Source: Pseudomonas sp. SCA2728.1_7 (GTDB taxonomy: Bacteria > Pseudomonadota > Gammaproteobacteria > Pseudomonadales > Pseudomonadaceae). From it: DNA of 64,000 nt. This document shows, one piece after another, positions 17,750-26,931 of the stretch (positions are counted from its first letter, which is position 1; every line of letters begins with the position of its first letter). Made by a program: the position numbers and the translations under genes. The DNA lies in assembly GCF_018138145.1 (NCBI RefSeq), contig NZ_CP073104.1, positions 1,798,001 to 1,862,000 on the forward strand, written 5' to 3'. Under the pieces are notes generated by a model that worked only from the letters and a program-made list of their open reading frames with translations, searched no databases and was not told where the DNA came from.

Positions 17750-18226
17750 GGCTGTTGCCCCTATGGTCAGCCGGGAAACCGTCAAGCAGGTACGGCCGCG
17801 CCTCGCCCGCCGGAAAAACCGGCACGGCAAGGCCTGGCGCGCCGGTCAGAAAAGACAGGCGTGTCGATAGGGCTGCGATCACGACAGTGAAGTCGAAACC
17901 ACGCTCTGTTCAGCGTCGATGAGAAGGAACGTCCAGACATGGCCCAGGACGGGTCATGCACGGGATGCCGCTGCTCGCTTTTACGGCGAGACAACGACAG
18001 AGAAAGTCTGCGCGTTATCTTGCCGAGAATCTGCCGGTTACCGAGACCGGCCGACAACTGTCACTCGAACAAGTACCCACTGTGGGTCTCCGCTATTGAT
18101 GAAAACGCGCGAAGCTTACGCCCCGATGTCTGGAGAGTAAACCCGCAAAAGGAGGTGTGTCGGGGAATGTGGCGGATGTTCAGGAAGGGTTCAGGATTGT
18201 GAAACTCTGGTGTTTTCGGGAGCCCC
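17750..18226 (-). other. Long unassigned leader region upstream of mgtA
   Basis: About 480 bases between the mgtA start and the REP doublet contain no gene that can be supported. A 91-codon minus-strand open frame (17782-18057) ends 32 bases before mgtA but is rich in Arg and Ser and matches nothing known. A hairpin GCCGG-AAAAA-CCGGC is seen at about 17810-17824. In other bacteria mgtA leaders sense Mg2+ or proline; whether this one does cannot be read from the sequence. Confidence 0.4.
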
Positions 18227-18303
18227 ATCGCGAGCAGGCTCACTCCTACATTGGTCCTGCGTACACAGAACATTGTAGGAGTGAGCCTGCTCGCGATAGC
18301 GGT
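18227..18303. repeat. REP doublet (REPIN), GAGTGAGCC type, opposite order
   Basis: Two REP cores are arranged tail-first: the CGCGAGCAGGCTCACTC copy comes before the GAGTGAGCCTGCTCGCG copy, the reverse of the other two GAGTGAGCC-type doublets. It lies just after the pvdA stop, between the convergent-side intergenic region and the mgtA leader. Confidence 0.8.
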
Positions 18304-18322
18304 GTATCAGGCGCCGCTGATC

Positions 18323-19657
18323 TTAGCTGGCGGTTGCTAACAACAGATCCGCCATCGAGCGATTCCCACGGTTCTTGCCATGTTCATACAACGAACCGGC
18401 AATCTCGTCCGCGCGAATCGGCAGCACCGACAGCAGTGTGTCGCTCAGACCATGGCTGGCCTGGCAGAAGCCCTGCATGTAGAGGCCAGCCTTGCAGCGC
18501 TCGTCGGTGATCAGTTTGTAGTTGCGATCGACTTCGAAGTCACCCAGGTACTCTTCGAGCGGCGCCAGCAGTTTGCGGTGCATCTGCCGCTCGTAACCGG
18601 TGGCCAGTACCACGGCGTCGTAGTTGCGCACGGTGACTTCGCCAGTGGCGTTGTTGCGCACGGCCAGTTCGATACCGTTTTCGGTGGCGGTGGCTTTCTC
18701 GACGGTGGTCAGGGTGCGGAACGCGTGACGGGCAATCCCCGAGACCTTCTGACGATAGAAGATGCCGTAGATACGCTCGATCAGGTCGATGTCGACCACC
18801 GAGTAGTTGGTGTTGTGGTACTCGTTGACCAGACGCTCACGCTCGGCGCTGTTCTGCTGGAACACCAGATCGGTGAACTCCGGCGAGAACACTTCGTTGA
18901 CGAATGGGCTGTCATCCGCCGGTTTCAGGGCCGAACCACGCAGGATCATGTCGACCTGCACCGACGGGAACGAATCGTTCAGATCGATGAAGGCTTCCGC
19001 CGCGCTCTGGCCGCCACCGATGATCGCGATGCTCATCGGCTGATTGTTCACGCACGGTTGCTTGGCCATTTGCGAGAGGTATTGCGAATGGTGGAAGACG
19101 CGGGTGTCGCCCTTCAGCGCTTTGAACGCCTCCGGGATCCGCGGGGTGCCGCCTGCGCTGACGACAACCGAACGCGTGGTACGCACAAATTGCTGACCAT
19201 CGCTGCCACGGGAAATCACCCGCAGTGCTTCAACCTGATGGTTGTGCAGCACCGGCTCGATGGTCAGCACTTCTTCGCCGTAACGGCTTTGTTCGGTGAA
19301 CTGCGCGGCGACCCAGCGCAGGTAGTCGTTGTACTCCATGCGGCAAGGATAAAAGGTGCCGAGGTTGATGAAGTCGACCAGACGACCGTGGTACTTCAGA
19401 TAGTTGACGAAGGAATACGGACTGGTCGGATTGCGCAGGGTTACCAGATCCTTGAGGAAGGAAATCTGCAACTCGCTCTGGGTCGACAGGGTGTTGCCGT
19501 GCCAGCTGTAGTTGGCCTGCTTGTCGAGGAACAGTACATCCAGCTCGCCGTGGGTCGGCCCGCGCTCTTGCAGAGCGATAGCCAGCGCCAGGTTCGAAGG
19601 GCCGAAACCGACGCCGATCAGGTCGTGAACGATGGGCGATGCAATTGCCTGAGTCAT
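18323..19657 (-). CDS. pvdA: L-ornithine N5-monooxygenase
   Basis: This 444-residue flavoenzyme hydroxylates the side-chain nitrogen of L-ornithine with NADPH and O2, the first step towards the hydroxamate ligands of pyoverdine. The FAD-binding motif is GVGFGPSNLALAIAL (about 15-29), the NADPH motif IAIIGGGQSAAEAF (about 207-220), and the C-terminal ATGYERQMH segment is characteristic. Length agrees with P. aeruginosa PvdA (443). The ATG at 19657 (MTQAIASPIV) is chosen over an open extension to 19696. A PvdS-type promoter about 100 bases upstream shows iron-starvation control. It supplies hydroxyornithine to the NRPS genes at the other end of the locus. Confidence 0.96.
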   Translation of the reverse strand: MTQAIASPIVHDLIGVGFGPSNLALAIALQERGPTHGELDVLFLDKQANYSWHGNTLSTQSELQISFLKDLVTLRNPTSPYSFVNYLKYHGRLVDFINLGTFYPCRMEYNDYLRWVAAQFTEQSRYGEEVLTIEPVLHNHQVEALRVISRGSDGQQFVRTTRSVVVSAGGTPRIPEAFKALKGDTRVFHHSQYLSQMAKQPCVNNQPMSIAIIGGGQSAAEAFIDLNDSFPSVQVDMILRGSALKPADDSPFVNEVFSPEFTDLVFQQNSAERERLVNEYHNTNYSVVDIDLIERIYGIFYRQKVSGIARHAFRTLTTVEKATATENGIELAVRNNATGEVTVRNYDAVVLATGYERQMHRKLLAPLEEYLGDFEVDRNYKLITDERCKAGLYMQGFCQASHGLSDTLLSVLPIRADEIAGSLYEHGKNRGNRSMADLLLATAS

Positions 19658-19756
19658 TTCCAGTGTCCTCTGGAGGAACCCCTCAACAAGGGGCAAGGAG
19701 AGCCTAAGTGACCTGACTGGCCTTGAGCAGGACAGCAGGTCGTCTGTTGAGTAGGA

Positions 19757-19780
19757 ACGAGGACAGTGAAATAAAATTTA
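19757..19780 (-). promoter_or_regulatory. PvdS-dependent iron-starvation promoter of pvdA
   Basis: On the minus strand TAAAT (19776-19780) is followed after exactly 16 bases by CGT (19757-19759), the consensus recognised by the iron-starvation sigma factor PvdS. It lies between the fpvI stop (19792) and the pvdA start, giving a leader of roughly 90 bases. Confidence 0.85.
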
Positions 19781-19791
19781 ACGCGGACGGT

Positions 19792-20274
19792 TCAATGGGC
19801 ATCCCATTGCTTGATGCGCAGTCGGCAATGCTTCATGGCATTGACGATGTGCTTTTCCACCAGAGCCTTGGAAATGCCCAGCTGCTGAGCGATTTCCGGG
19901 TGTGACAGGCCTTCGATCTTGCGCAGCAGAAAACTTTCGCGACACAGCGGTGACAATTCGGCCAGCGCGCGCTGAAGCATCTCCAGGCGCTGGCCATGAT
20001 CGAGGGTGCCGTGGGGCGACGGGGTGAAATAGCGCTCTTCATTATCGAGCACCTCGAGTGATTCGACCTGGCGCAAAGCGTTGCGGCGATGGTCGTCGAT
20101 GACCAGATTGAGCGCGGTGCGGTAAAGAAAGGCCCGGGGTTGCTCGATCGGTGTGTCGCTGGAACGTTCCAGCACCCGCAGATAGGCGTCATGCACCACA
20201 TCTTCGGCAACCTGACGGTTGCCGAGCTTGGCGTTCAGGAAACACACCAGCTCCCGATAGTAGTTTTCCAACAT
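19792..20274 (-). CDS. fpvI: FpvI-like ECF sigma factor
   Basis: This 160-residue ECF sigma factor has sigma region 2 (ENYYRELVCFLNAKLGNRQVAEDVVHDAYLRVL) and region 4 (LAELSPLCRESFLLRKIEGLSHPEIAQQLGISKALVEKHI, given here in parts by position about 95-135). In Pseudomonas an FpvI-type sigma factor drives fpvA in response to ferripyoverdine. Its place next to pvdA and the distance to fpvA agree with that role. No FpvR anti-sigma gene is adjacent. The start is uncertain: the ATG at 20274 has GGGAG only 2 bases upstream, while the next codon TTG (20271) has better spacing; the frame is open to 20358. A Fur-like box lies about 100 bases upstream. Confidence 0.85.
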   Translation of the reverse strand: MLENYYRELVCFLNAKLGNRQVAEDVVHDAYLRVLERSSDTPIEQPRAFLYRTALNLVIDDHRRNALRQVESLEVLDNEERYFTPSPHGTLDHGQRLEMLQRALAELSPLCRESFLLRKIEGLSHPEIAQQLGISKALVEKHIVNAMKHCRLRIKQWDAH

Positions 20275-20372
20275 GACTCCCGGCCGCAAACCTGCGGGTT
20301 CTGTCCTTGAGCTCACTGAGTTACCGCTGCGCGAAACGCAGTAGCAAGATAGTGGCAACTTGAGGTGCGTAA

Positions 20373-20395
20373 TTTATAGTAATTCTCATATAGAT
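20373..20395 (-). promoter_or_regulatory. Putative Fur box upstream of fpvI
   Basis: On the minus strand the AT-rich stretch contains GAGAATTACTATAAAT, close to the Fur consensus built from NAT triplets (GATAAT repeats). It lies about 100-120 bases before the fpvI start. Iron repression of fpvI through Fur is known in P. aeruginosa. The match is imperfect. Confidence 0.5.
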
Positions 20396-20406
20396 TTAAA
20401 GTGGTG

Positions 20407-20425
20407 TTTGTCGTTGACCGACAAA
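20407..20425. promoter_or_regulatory. Inverted repeat TTTGTCG-N5-CGACAAA
   Basis: Perfect 7-base arms separated by TTGAC sit between the fpvI Fur-like box and the pvdR promoter. The 322-base fpvI-pvdR gap otherwise holds only those sites. It could be an operator or a short hairpin; no regulator is assigned. Confidence 0.4.
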
Positions 20426-20464
20426 TAGTCCTGCTCTATAGCTGTAACTTCGTGTGTCCGCAGT

Positions 20465-20488
20465 TAAATTCCCCTGCACTTCCATCGT
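20465..20488 (+). promoter_or_regulatory. PvdS-dependent promoter of pvdRT-opmQ
   Basis: TAAAT (20465-20469), 16 bases, then CGT (20486-20488), about 110 bases before the pvdR ATG. The C-rich run just after TAAAT is also typical of iron-starvation boxes. Confidence 0.85.
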
Positions 20489-20596
20489 TTACAGGACAGC
20501 TCCCCGTGTCTGTCGCACCTTGCGACAGCGTTCAGTGCTGCCCGAACCTGTGTGCCAGCCGAACGACGGGCCGATTTCCACTGGCCGGAACCCTGC

Positions 20597-21769
20597 ATGA
20601 AACGTCCCCGCCCCGCCCGACGCGCCCTGCTCGTAGTCCTCTGTCTGATCCCCGTTGTTGGCTATGCCGCGTGGCAAATGATGCCGCCGGGCCGGGATAA
20701 ATTCGCCACCGTGCAAGTGTCGCGCGGCGATATCGAAAGCAGCGTTACCGCGCTCGGCACCTTGCAACCACGCCGTTACGTGGACGTCGGTGCGCAGGCG
20801 TCCGGGCAGATCCGGAAAATCCATGTCGAAGTCGGCGACGTGGTCAAGGAAGGCCAACTGCTGGTGGAAATCGACCCGTCGACGCAAAGAGCCAAGCTCG
20901 ACGCCGGGCGCTTCTCGATCGAAAACCTCAAGGCGCAATTGCAGGAACAACGTGCCCAGCACGAATTGGCGCAACAGAAGTATCAGCGCCAGCAGAATCT
21001 GGCGGCCGGCGGGGCAACCCGCGAGGAAGACGTGCAGACCGCCCGCGCCGAACTGAAAGCCACGCAAGCGCGCATCGACATGTTCCAGGCGCAGATCCGT
21101 CAGGCCGAAGCCAGCCTGCGCAGCGATCAGGCCGAGCTTGGCTACACACGGATCTATGCGCCCATGGCCGGCACCGTGGTCGCCCTCGATGCCCGCGAAG
21201 GCCAGACCCTCAATGCACAACAGCAGACGCCGCTGATTCTGCGTATCGCCAAGCTGTCGCCGATGACCGTTTGGGCCGAGGTTTCCGAGGCGGATATCGG
21301 CCATGTCAAACCGGGCATGACCGCTTATTTCACTACCCTCAGCGGCGGTAACCGGCGCTGGAGCAGCACCGTACGGCAAATCCTCCCGGTGCCGCCAAAA
21401 CCGCTCGATCAGACCAGCCAGGGCGGTGGCAGCCCGGCCAGCAGCAGCAAAAGCGGCAGCGCCCGGGTCGTGCTATACACGGTTTTGCTCGACGTCGATA
21501 ACGCCGACAACGCACTGATGGCGGAGATGACCACCCAGGTATTCTTCGTCGCCAATCAGGCCAGGGATGTCCTCACCGCCCCGGTGGCGGCCCTGCAAGG
21601 CAGCGACAAAGCCAACCAGCAGACCGCGCAGGTGGTTGCCGTCAATGGCCAGATCGAGTCCCGCGAGGTGCATACCGGTATCAGCGATCGGCTGAAGGTG
21701 CAGATTCTCGATGGCCTGAGTGAAGGTGATCACCTGCTGATCGGCCCGGCTGATGGCAACGGGGGTTAA
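20597..21769 (+). CDS. pvdR: Periplasmic adaptor of pyoverdine efflux system (MacA family)
   Basis: This 390-residue membrane-fusion protein has one N-terminal membrane anchor (about 10-28), two lipoyl half-domains (GTLQPRRYVDVGAQASGQIR and IYAPMAGTVVALDAREGQ) joined by a long coiled-coil hairpin (about 100-170), and beta-barrel and membrane-proximal domains after it. It links the PvdT pump to the OpmQ channel. The complex exports newly made pyoverdine and recycles it from the periplasm. The ATG at 20597 is chosen because the positive residues and hydrophobic anchor begin there; the open frame starts at 20552. Its stop TAA is directly followed by the pvdT ATG with no gap. Confidence 0.93.
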   Translation: MKRPRPARRALLVVLCLIPVVGYAAWQMMPPGRDKFATVQVSRGDIESSVTALGTLQPRRYVDVGAQASGQIRKIHVEVGDVVKEGQLLVEIDPSTQRAKLDAGRFSIENLKAQLQEQRAQHELAQQKYQRQQNLAAGGATREEDVQTARAELKATQARIDMFQAQIRQAEASLRSDQAELGYTRIYAPMAGTVVALDAREGQTLNAQQQTPLILRIAKLSPMTVWAEVSEADIGHVKPGMTAYFTTLSGGNRRWSSTVRQILPVPPKPLDQTSQGGGSPASSSKSGSARVVLYTVLLDVDNADNALMAEMTTQVFFVANQARDVLTAPVAALQGSDKANQQTAQVVAVNGQIESREVHTGISDRLKVQILDGLSEGDHLLIGPADGNGG

Positions 21770-23743
21770 ATGCAAACGCCCCTGATCGACCTGCAGGACA
21801 TTCGCAAATCCTACGGTGGCGGCGACGCGCCGGAAGTTCATGTGCTGCGTGGTATCGACCTGTCGATCCACGCCGGCGAATTCGTCGCGATTGTCGGTGC
21901 CTCCGGTTCCGGCAAATCGACGCTGATGAACATCCTTGGCTGCCTCGACCAACCGACGTCCGGCGAATACCGCTTCGCCGGGGAAAACGTCGCTGGCCTC
22001 GACAGCGACGAACTGGCGTGGCTGCGCCGCGAAGCCTTTGGTTTCGTGTTTCAGGGTTACCACCTGATTCCGTCCGGCTCGGCTCAGGAAAACGTCGAAA
22101 TGCCGGCGATCTATGCCGGCACTCCGGCCGCCGAACGGCATGCCCGCGCCGCCGCCCTGCTCGACCGCCTCGGCCTGGCCTCACGCACCGGCAACCGTCC
22201 GCACCAGCTCTCCGGCGGTCAGCAACAACGGGTGTCGATTGCCCGCGCCTTGATGAACGGCGGCCACATCATTCTTGCCGATGAGCCAACCGGCGCCCTC
22301 GACAGCCACAGCGGCAAAGAGGTCATGGCGCTGCTCGACGAACTGGCCAGTCAGGGCCATGTGGTGATCCTCATCACCCACGATCGCGAAGTGGCGGCGC
22401 GCGCCAAACGCATCATCGAAATCAGCGACGGCCTGATCATCAGCGACAGCGCCACAGACAACCCCGAAGCCCAGACCAGCGCCAACCCCGGCGCCTTGCA
22501 AGCGGTCGACTTGCGCAAGCGTCTGAGCGAAGGCGCCGAAGCCACCGGCGCGTGGAAAGGCGAGCTGGTGGATGCCTTGCACGCGGCGTGGCGCGTGATG
22601 TGGATCAACCGCTTCCGCACGGCGCTGACCCTGCTCGGCATCATCATCGGCGTGGCCTCAGTAGTGGTGATGCTCGCAGTCGGCGAAGGCAGCAAGCGTC
22701 AGGTCATGGCGCAAATGGGCGCGTTCGGCTCCAACATTCTTTATCTCAGCGGCTCGGCACCGAACCCGCGCACACCGGCAGGGATCATCACGCTGGACGA
22801 TGTCCGCGCGGTGGCGAGCCTGCCGCAAGTGCAGCGGATCATGCCGGTCATCGGCGCCGAAGCCGGCGTGCGCTACGGCAATGTCGACCACTTGAGTTAC
22901 GTCGGCGGCAATGACACCAACTTCCCGGCCATCTTCAACTGGCCGGTGGTTCAGGGCAGCTACTTCACCGAGAAAGACGAACAGAATGCCTCGGCCGTGG
23001 CCGTGATCGGCCACAAGGTCCGCAACAAATTGCTCAAGGACGTCGCCAACCCGATCGGCCAATACATCCTGATCGAAAACGTCCCCTTCCAGGTCGTCGG
23101 CGTCTTGGCGGAAAAAGGCGCCAGCTCCGGCGATTCCGACAGTGACGACCGCATCGCCGTGCCTTACTCGGCAGCCAGCGTGCGCCTGTTCGGCACCCGT
23201 GATCCTGAATACGTAGCGATTGCCGCTGCCGATGCGCGCAAGGTCAAGCAAGCCGAGCACGCCATCGAACAACTGATGCTGCGCCTGCACAACGGCAAGA
23301 AGGACTTCGAGCTGACCAACAACGCCGCCATGATCCAGGCCGAAGCGCGCACGCAGAACACCCTGTCGCTGATGCTCGGTTCGATTGCCGCGATTTCGCT
23401 GCTGGTCGGCGGCATCGGCGTGATGAACATCATGCTGATGACCGTGCGCGAGCGTACCCGCGAAATCGGTATCCGCATGGCCACCGGTGCGCGTCAGCGC
23501 GATATTCTGCGCCAGTTCCTCACCGAAGCCGTGATGCTCTCGGTGGTCGGCGGCATCGCCGGGATCGCCCTGGCGCTGATCGTCGGCGGTGTATTGATCC
23601 TCAGCGAAGTCGCCGTGGCATTTTCGTTGATCGCGGTGCTCGGCGCCTTCGGCTGCGCCCTTGTGACCGGTGTTGTCTTCGGCTTCATGCCGGCCCGCAA
23701 AGCTGCCCGGCTCGACCCGGTCACGGCCCTTACCAGTGAATGA
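21770..23743 (+). CDS. pvdT: Pyoverdine efflux ABC transporter, fused ATPase-permease (MacB family)
   Basis: This 657-residue inner-membrane protein has an N-terminal ATPase with Walker [15 protein letters not shown] (about 42), signature [14 protein letters not shown] (about 147) and Walker [13 protein letters not shown] (about 168). One membrane helix follows near 285-310, then a large periplasmic domain (about 315-530) and three C-terminal helices with the FtsX-type [21 protein letters not shown] cytoplasmic loop. This is the MacB architecture. It begins on the base after the pvdR stop and ends 7 bases before opmQ, so the three genes are one operon from the PvdS promoter. Confidence 0.94.
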   Translation: MQTPLIDLQDIRKSYGGGDAPEVHVLRGIDLSIHAGEFVAIVGASGSGKSTLMNILGCLDQPTSGEYRFAGENVAGLDSDELAWLRREAFGFVFQGYHLIPSGSAQENVEMPAIYAGTPAAERHARAAALLDRLGLASRTGNRPHQLSGGQQQRVSIARALMNGGHIILADEPTGALDSHSGKEVMALLDELASQGHVVILITHDREVAARAKRIIEISDGLIISDSATDNPEAQTSANPGALQAVDLRKRLSEGAEATGAWKGELVDALHAAWRVMWINRFRTALTLLGIIIGVASVVVMLAVGEGSKRQVMAQMGAFGSNILYLSGSAPNPRTPAGIITLDDVRAVASLPQVQRIMPVIGAEAGVRYGNVDHLSYVGGNDTNFPAIFNWPVVQGSYFTEKDEQNASAVAVIGHKVRNKLLKDVANPIGQYILIENVPFQVVGVLAEKGASSGDSDSDDRIAVPYSAASVRLFGTRDPEYVAIAAADARKVKQAEHAIEQLMLRLHNGKKDFELTNNAAMIQAEARTQNTLSLMLGSIAAISLLVGGIGVMNIMLMTVRERTREIGIRMATGARQRDILRQFLTEAVMLSVVGGIAGIALALIVGGVLILSEVAVAFSLIAVLGAFGCALVTGVVFGFMPARKAARLDPVTALTSE

Positions 23744-23750
23744 TCGACCT

Positions 23751-25145
23751 ATGAAACCGCGCCTCAGTTTATTGACCGTGTGCCTGATCCTCAGTGCCTG
23801 CGGCAGTCCCGTGCAACGTCCGGACAGTGGCGTGCAAGCGCCTGCTGCCTGGCAATCGCCGCACCACGCGAGCATCACTCGCAACAACCCGCAGTGGTGG
23901 ACCCGGTTCGGCAGCCCGCAACTGGATCGCCTGATAGAACAGGCGCGCGTCGGCAGCTTCGATCTTGCCGCTGCGGTGGCCCGAGTGCGCCAAGCGCAGG
24001 CCAGTACAGTGATTGCCGGCGGCTCGTTGCTTCCAGAGGTCAAGGCCGGGCTCAATGCCAATCGGCAGAAACTGTTGCGCGGCAATGGCTACAGCCAGCT
24101 GGATGCCGACAGCAGCAACAAGGCTGTGGACTACTTCGATGCCAGTTTGAGCGCCACCTATGAAATCGATTTCTGGGGCGGCAAACGCGCTTCCCGCGAC
24201 AGTGCGCAATTCACCTTGCAGGCCAGCGAGTTCGATCGGGCAACCGTCGAACTGACGCTGCTCAGCAGCGTCGCCAGCACTTATGCGCAAACCTTGTCAT
24301 TGCGCGAGCAGAGCCGCATCGCCGAACTGAACCTGGCCAACGCACAGAGCGTGTTGAAACTGGTGCAGACGCGTTTTGATTCGGGTTCGGCCACCGCACT
24401 GGAACTGGCGCAGCAGAAAAGCCTGGTCGCGGCCCAGCAACGGCAATTGCCGCTGGTGCAACAACAGGCGCAGGAAGCCTTGATCAGCCTCGCCGCCCTG
24501 CTCGGCCAACCGGTACAGCAGTTGGCGGCCAACCAGGAATCATTCGATCGCCTGCAATGGCCGGGGATTGCCAGTGGCGTGCCCAGCGATTTGCTCACCC
24601 GCCGCCCCGACATCGCCCGCGCTGAAGCGCAACTGGCCGCCGCCCGGGCCGACGTCAAAGTCGCCCGCGCCGCCATGCTGCCCGCCGTCACCCTGACGGC
24701 GCAGATAGGCTCGGGGGCCAACCAGTTCGACGACTTGATCCGCAGCCCCTTCTACAACCTGACTGCCGGACTGCTCGCGCCGGTCTTCAACAACGGCCGC
24801 CTGAGCGCTGAGCGCGACAAGGCCACGGCGCGTCAGGAGGAACTGCTGCAGAGTTATCGCGGCGCGATCATCAACGGTTTTGCCGACGTCGAAAAAGCCC
24901 TCAACAGCATTCGCGGCCTCGATGAACAACGCCAGTGGCAGAGCGAAGAACTGAATCAGGCGCAGACCGCGTTCAACATTGCCCAAAGCCGCTATCAGGC
25001 GGGCGCCGAAGATTTGCTGACCGTGCTGGAAACCCAACGCACGCTGTATGCGGCGCAGGACCTGAACGTGCAACTGCGGCTGTCGCGGATGCAGGCGAGC
25101 ATTGCCTTGTACAAGGCGCTTGGGGGTGGGTGGCAGGCTTTGTAA
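23751..25145 (+). CDS. opmQ: Outer-membrane channel lipoprotein of pyoverdine efflux
   Basis: This 464-residue TolC/OprM-family protein completes the PvdRT-OpmQ pump. A lipoprotein signal is clear, with lipobox LSAC and acylated Cys17. Two internally similar halves follow, each with an RVRQAQAS- or ARADVKVARAAMLPAVTL-like helix pair, and conserved ALLGQP and LTRRPDIARAEAQLAAA motifs of the NodT/RND outer-membrane factor group. The ATG at 23751 lies 7 bases after the pvdT stop; the longer frame from 23670 would run through pvdT. A REP doublet separates it from the convergent pvdP. Confidence 0.93.
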   Translation: MKPRLSLLTVCLILSACGSPVQRPDSGVQAPAAWQSPHHASITRNNPQWWTRFGSPQLDRLIEQARVGSFDLAAAVARVRQAQASTVIAGGSLLPEVKAGLNANRQKLLRGNGYSQLDADSSNKAVDYFDASLSATYEIDFWGGKRASRDSAQFTLQASEFDRATVELTLLSSVASTYAQTLSLREQSRIAELNLANAQSVLKLVQTRFDSGSATALELAQQKSLVAAQQRQLPLVQQQAQEALISLAALLGQPVQQLAANQESFDRLQWPGIASGVPSDLLTRRPDIARAEAQLAAARADVKVARAAMLPAVTLTAQIGSGANQFDDLIRSPFYNLTAGLLAPVFNNGRLSAERDKATARQEELLQSYRGAIINGFADVEKALNSIRGLDEQRQWQSEELNQAQTAFNIAQSRYQAGAEDLLTVLETQRTLYAAQDLNVQLRLSRMQASIALYKALGGGWQAL

Positions 25146-25167
25146 TTGCGCAGCCTGTCAGGCCGCT

Positions 25168-25250
25168 TTCGCGAGCAGGCTCGCTCCCACATTTGACCGA
25201 GTTCCTTCAGTAGGTATGAGATCCGATGTGGGAGCGAGCCTGCTCGCGAA
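25168..25250. repeat. REP doublet, GTGGGAGCGAGCC type
   Basis: CGCGAGCAGGCTCGCTCCC and GGGAGCGAGCCTGCTCGCG form an inverted pair in the 121-base gap between the convergent opmQ and pvdP genes, and may act as a bidirectional transcript end. Same sequence class as 8560-8623. Confidence 0.82.
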
Positions 25251-25266
25251 GAACGATGACGCGGTC

Positions 25267-26886
25267 TCAAGCCGAAGTTTGTTTCGGCTTGAGATTGCGC
25301 GCATACCACGGTCGCTGCGGCACGCGGCGGAACAGATTGGCGAGTTTCTGTTCGTCTTCGCCGAAGGTGATGCGCAGCGCCAGTTTCATGGTTTCCGGAT
25401 CCATCTCCACTGATCTTCCCACCTGCAAACCCGGCGTGGTGCTGCAACCGTGGGTGTCCGGCCCCAGCCACGGATCCGCGACTTCGACCCAGCGACCTGG
25501 GGCAAACCACTTGACGCCGTTAACCTCAAGGCGCGTGACCTGACCGGGATGGAAGCGCTCGTGCGCCCGATACCAATCCTCGACACGATCATCGATCCAG
25601 CCATGGAAATGCCAGAACACCGGATTCACATGGGAAGAGAACGGGTCGCCGAGAAAGTCGTTTTCCGGGGCGAACCAGCGCGCGGCGAAGTCGTCGAGAT
25701 CCCGCGCCATAGGTACCGGCTGACCGTTGGAAGGGTCGCGCGGCACCGACGCCCAGCGCATGTGCAGCCAGTCGTGCAGACCGAGTTCCACTTCCGAGCC
25801 GAACTGGCCCAACGTCAATTTCGACAGATATTGCGGATCACGGTACTGCGATTCCCAGACTTCAAAATTGCTTTGATAGGTCTCGGCGGTTTTCAGATCG
25901 CTGACCCACTGGGTGTATTCATCATCTTCGGCCGCCAGCCAGGTTGGCGGCAGCGCCGTGCCATCGTGGTTGTCGAAGTAGCGCGCGAAGCCCTGGCGAT
26001 CGCGGATCAGCTCCGGTTGCGGCAATGGGAAGAACTGCCACGACGGCAGATCCATCATCGAGCGCGCCGTGCCGAGCATGTGCCGGTGCATGAAAAAGAA
26101 ATCGATGCCGGAGCCGTTGCGATCCTTGTGCACACCGCGGGCGTCGCGCTCCTTGTCACGCGGACCAGGCTGCCAGCCCAAGCCGCGTAACGCGTTGCGC
26201 TTGTCCTCGGACAGGGTGTGCCACTTGTCACGGGTGGCGTGCCAGACCTGATGGAACAGGCGATGTTCGGGCGAAACTAACCACGCCAGCAATGGCTCGT
26301 TGAGTGGCGTGCGTTGGCGGGCTTCAGGGAACAGGCATTTGACCGCGATAAAGCGATTGTCCTGAGCGGGCAAGGCCAACGGGCGATCAAGGCGCTGCAC
26401 CGTGCCACTGAGGGTGCCGCTGCCGGCATTGCCGAAGTCAGCCCAGACTTCATCGAGGATCATGTTCAGTTCGTAATCGACGCGACCGTCCGTACCGAGC
26501 AGACGCCAGCTCAGTTTCGAAGCCTCGGCCCCGGCCAGATCGCCGAGAATTCGGTAACGAGGTGTTTCGTCACTGCGCAAACGCTCGGCGGTGTCGAGAA
26601 AGCCGTTCACGCCCCGGCCCTTCTGACCGATGTCGACAAACACTTCCAGCCCTTCAGCCGGCAAGCCATCGAGGCCGGCGTCAATGCCGGTAAATCGAAT
26701 TTTCCAGACCCCGCGCAAGGCGTTGGCCAAGCGCTGCCCGGCCACGTCAGCGACATCGAAAGACGCCTCACCCGGAGTAATCGTCGGGTCAGGCTTCGTC
26801 CATTCACGGTGCCCGAAATAAGCCGCAGGCACGGCAGCGCCAGTCAACGCCAGGCCTGCCATGAACCATCGTCGAGAAATCCTCAT
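25267..26886 (-). CDS. pvdP: Pyoverdine tyrosinase PvdP
   Basis: This 539-residue periplasmic copper enzyme oxidises the D-Tyr-derived phenol of ferribactin and so builds the pyoverdine chromophore. A twin-arginine signal (ISRRWFMAGLALTGAAV) sends the folded protein out. An N-terminal beta-barrel-like region precedes the tyrosinase core, where His residues of two copper sites are visible in HRLFHQVWHATRDKWH, FFFMHRHMLG and HVNPVFWHFHGWIDDRVEDW. Length matches PvdP of P. aeruginosa (544). The ATG at 26886 is chosen because AGGTAGGG precedes it; ATGs at 26907 and 26925 lack a good site. It has its own PvdS promoter, back to back with that of pvdM. Confidence 0.94.
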   Translation of the reverse strand: MRISRRWFMAGLALTGAAVPAAYFGHREWTKPDPTITPGEASFDVADVAGQRLANALRGVWKIRFTGIDAGLDGLPAEGLEVFVDIGQKGRGVNGFLDTAERLRSDETPRYRILGDLAGAEASKLSWRLLGTDGRVDYELNMILDEVWADFGNAGSGTLSGTVQRLDRPLALPAQDNRFIAVKCLFPEARQRTPLNEPLLAWLVSPEHRLFHQVWHATRDKWHTLSEDKRNALRGLGWQPGPRDKERDARGVHKDRNGSGIDFFFMHRHMLGTARSMMDLPSWQFFPLPQPELIRDRQGFARYFDNHDGTALPPTWLAAEDDEYTQWVSDLKTAETYQSNFEVWESQYRDPQYLSKLTLGQFGSEVELGLHDWLHMRWASVPRDPSNGQPVPMARDLDDFAARWFAPENDFLGDPFSSHVNPVFWHFHGWIDDRVEDWYRAHERFHPGQVTRLEVNGVKWFAPGRWVEVADPWLGPDTHGCSTTPGLQVGRSVEMDPETMKLALRITFGEDEQKLANLFRRVPQRPWYARNLKPKQTSA

Positions 26887-26931
26887 TGCCCTACCTGTGT
26901 CAGCCATGAAGCAGGCTTTATCCAAGCTAGA

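Noticed and set aside
17782..18057. 91-codon minus-strand frame before mgtA as a leader peptide or gene
   Set aside because: No ribosome-binding site, an Arg/Ser-rich composition typical of chance frames, and no recognisable family.
5842..25250. Repeated GAGTGAGCC elements as a CRISPR array or transposon ends
   Set aside because: The copies are kilobases apart, always paired as inverted doublets and never flanked by genes of a transposase or cas type; they fit Pseudomonas REP doublets.
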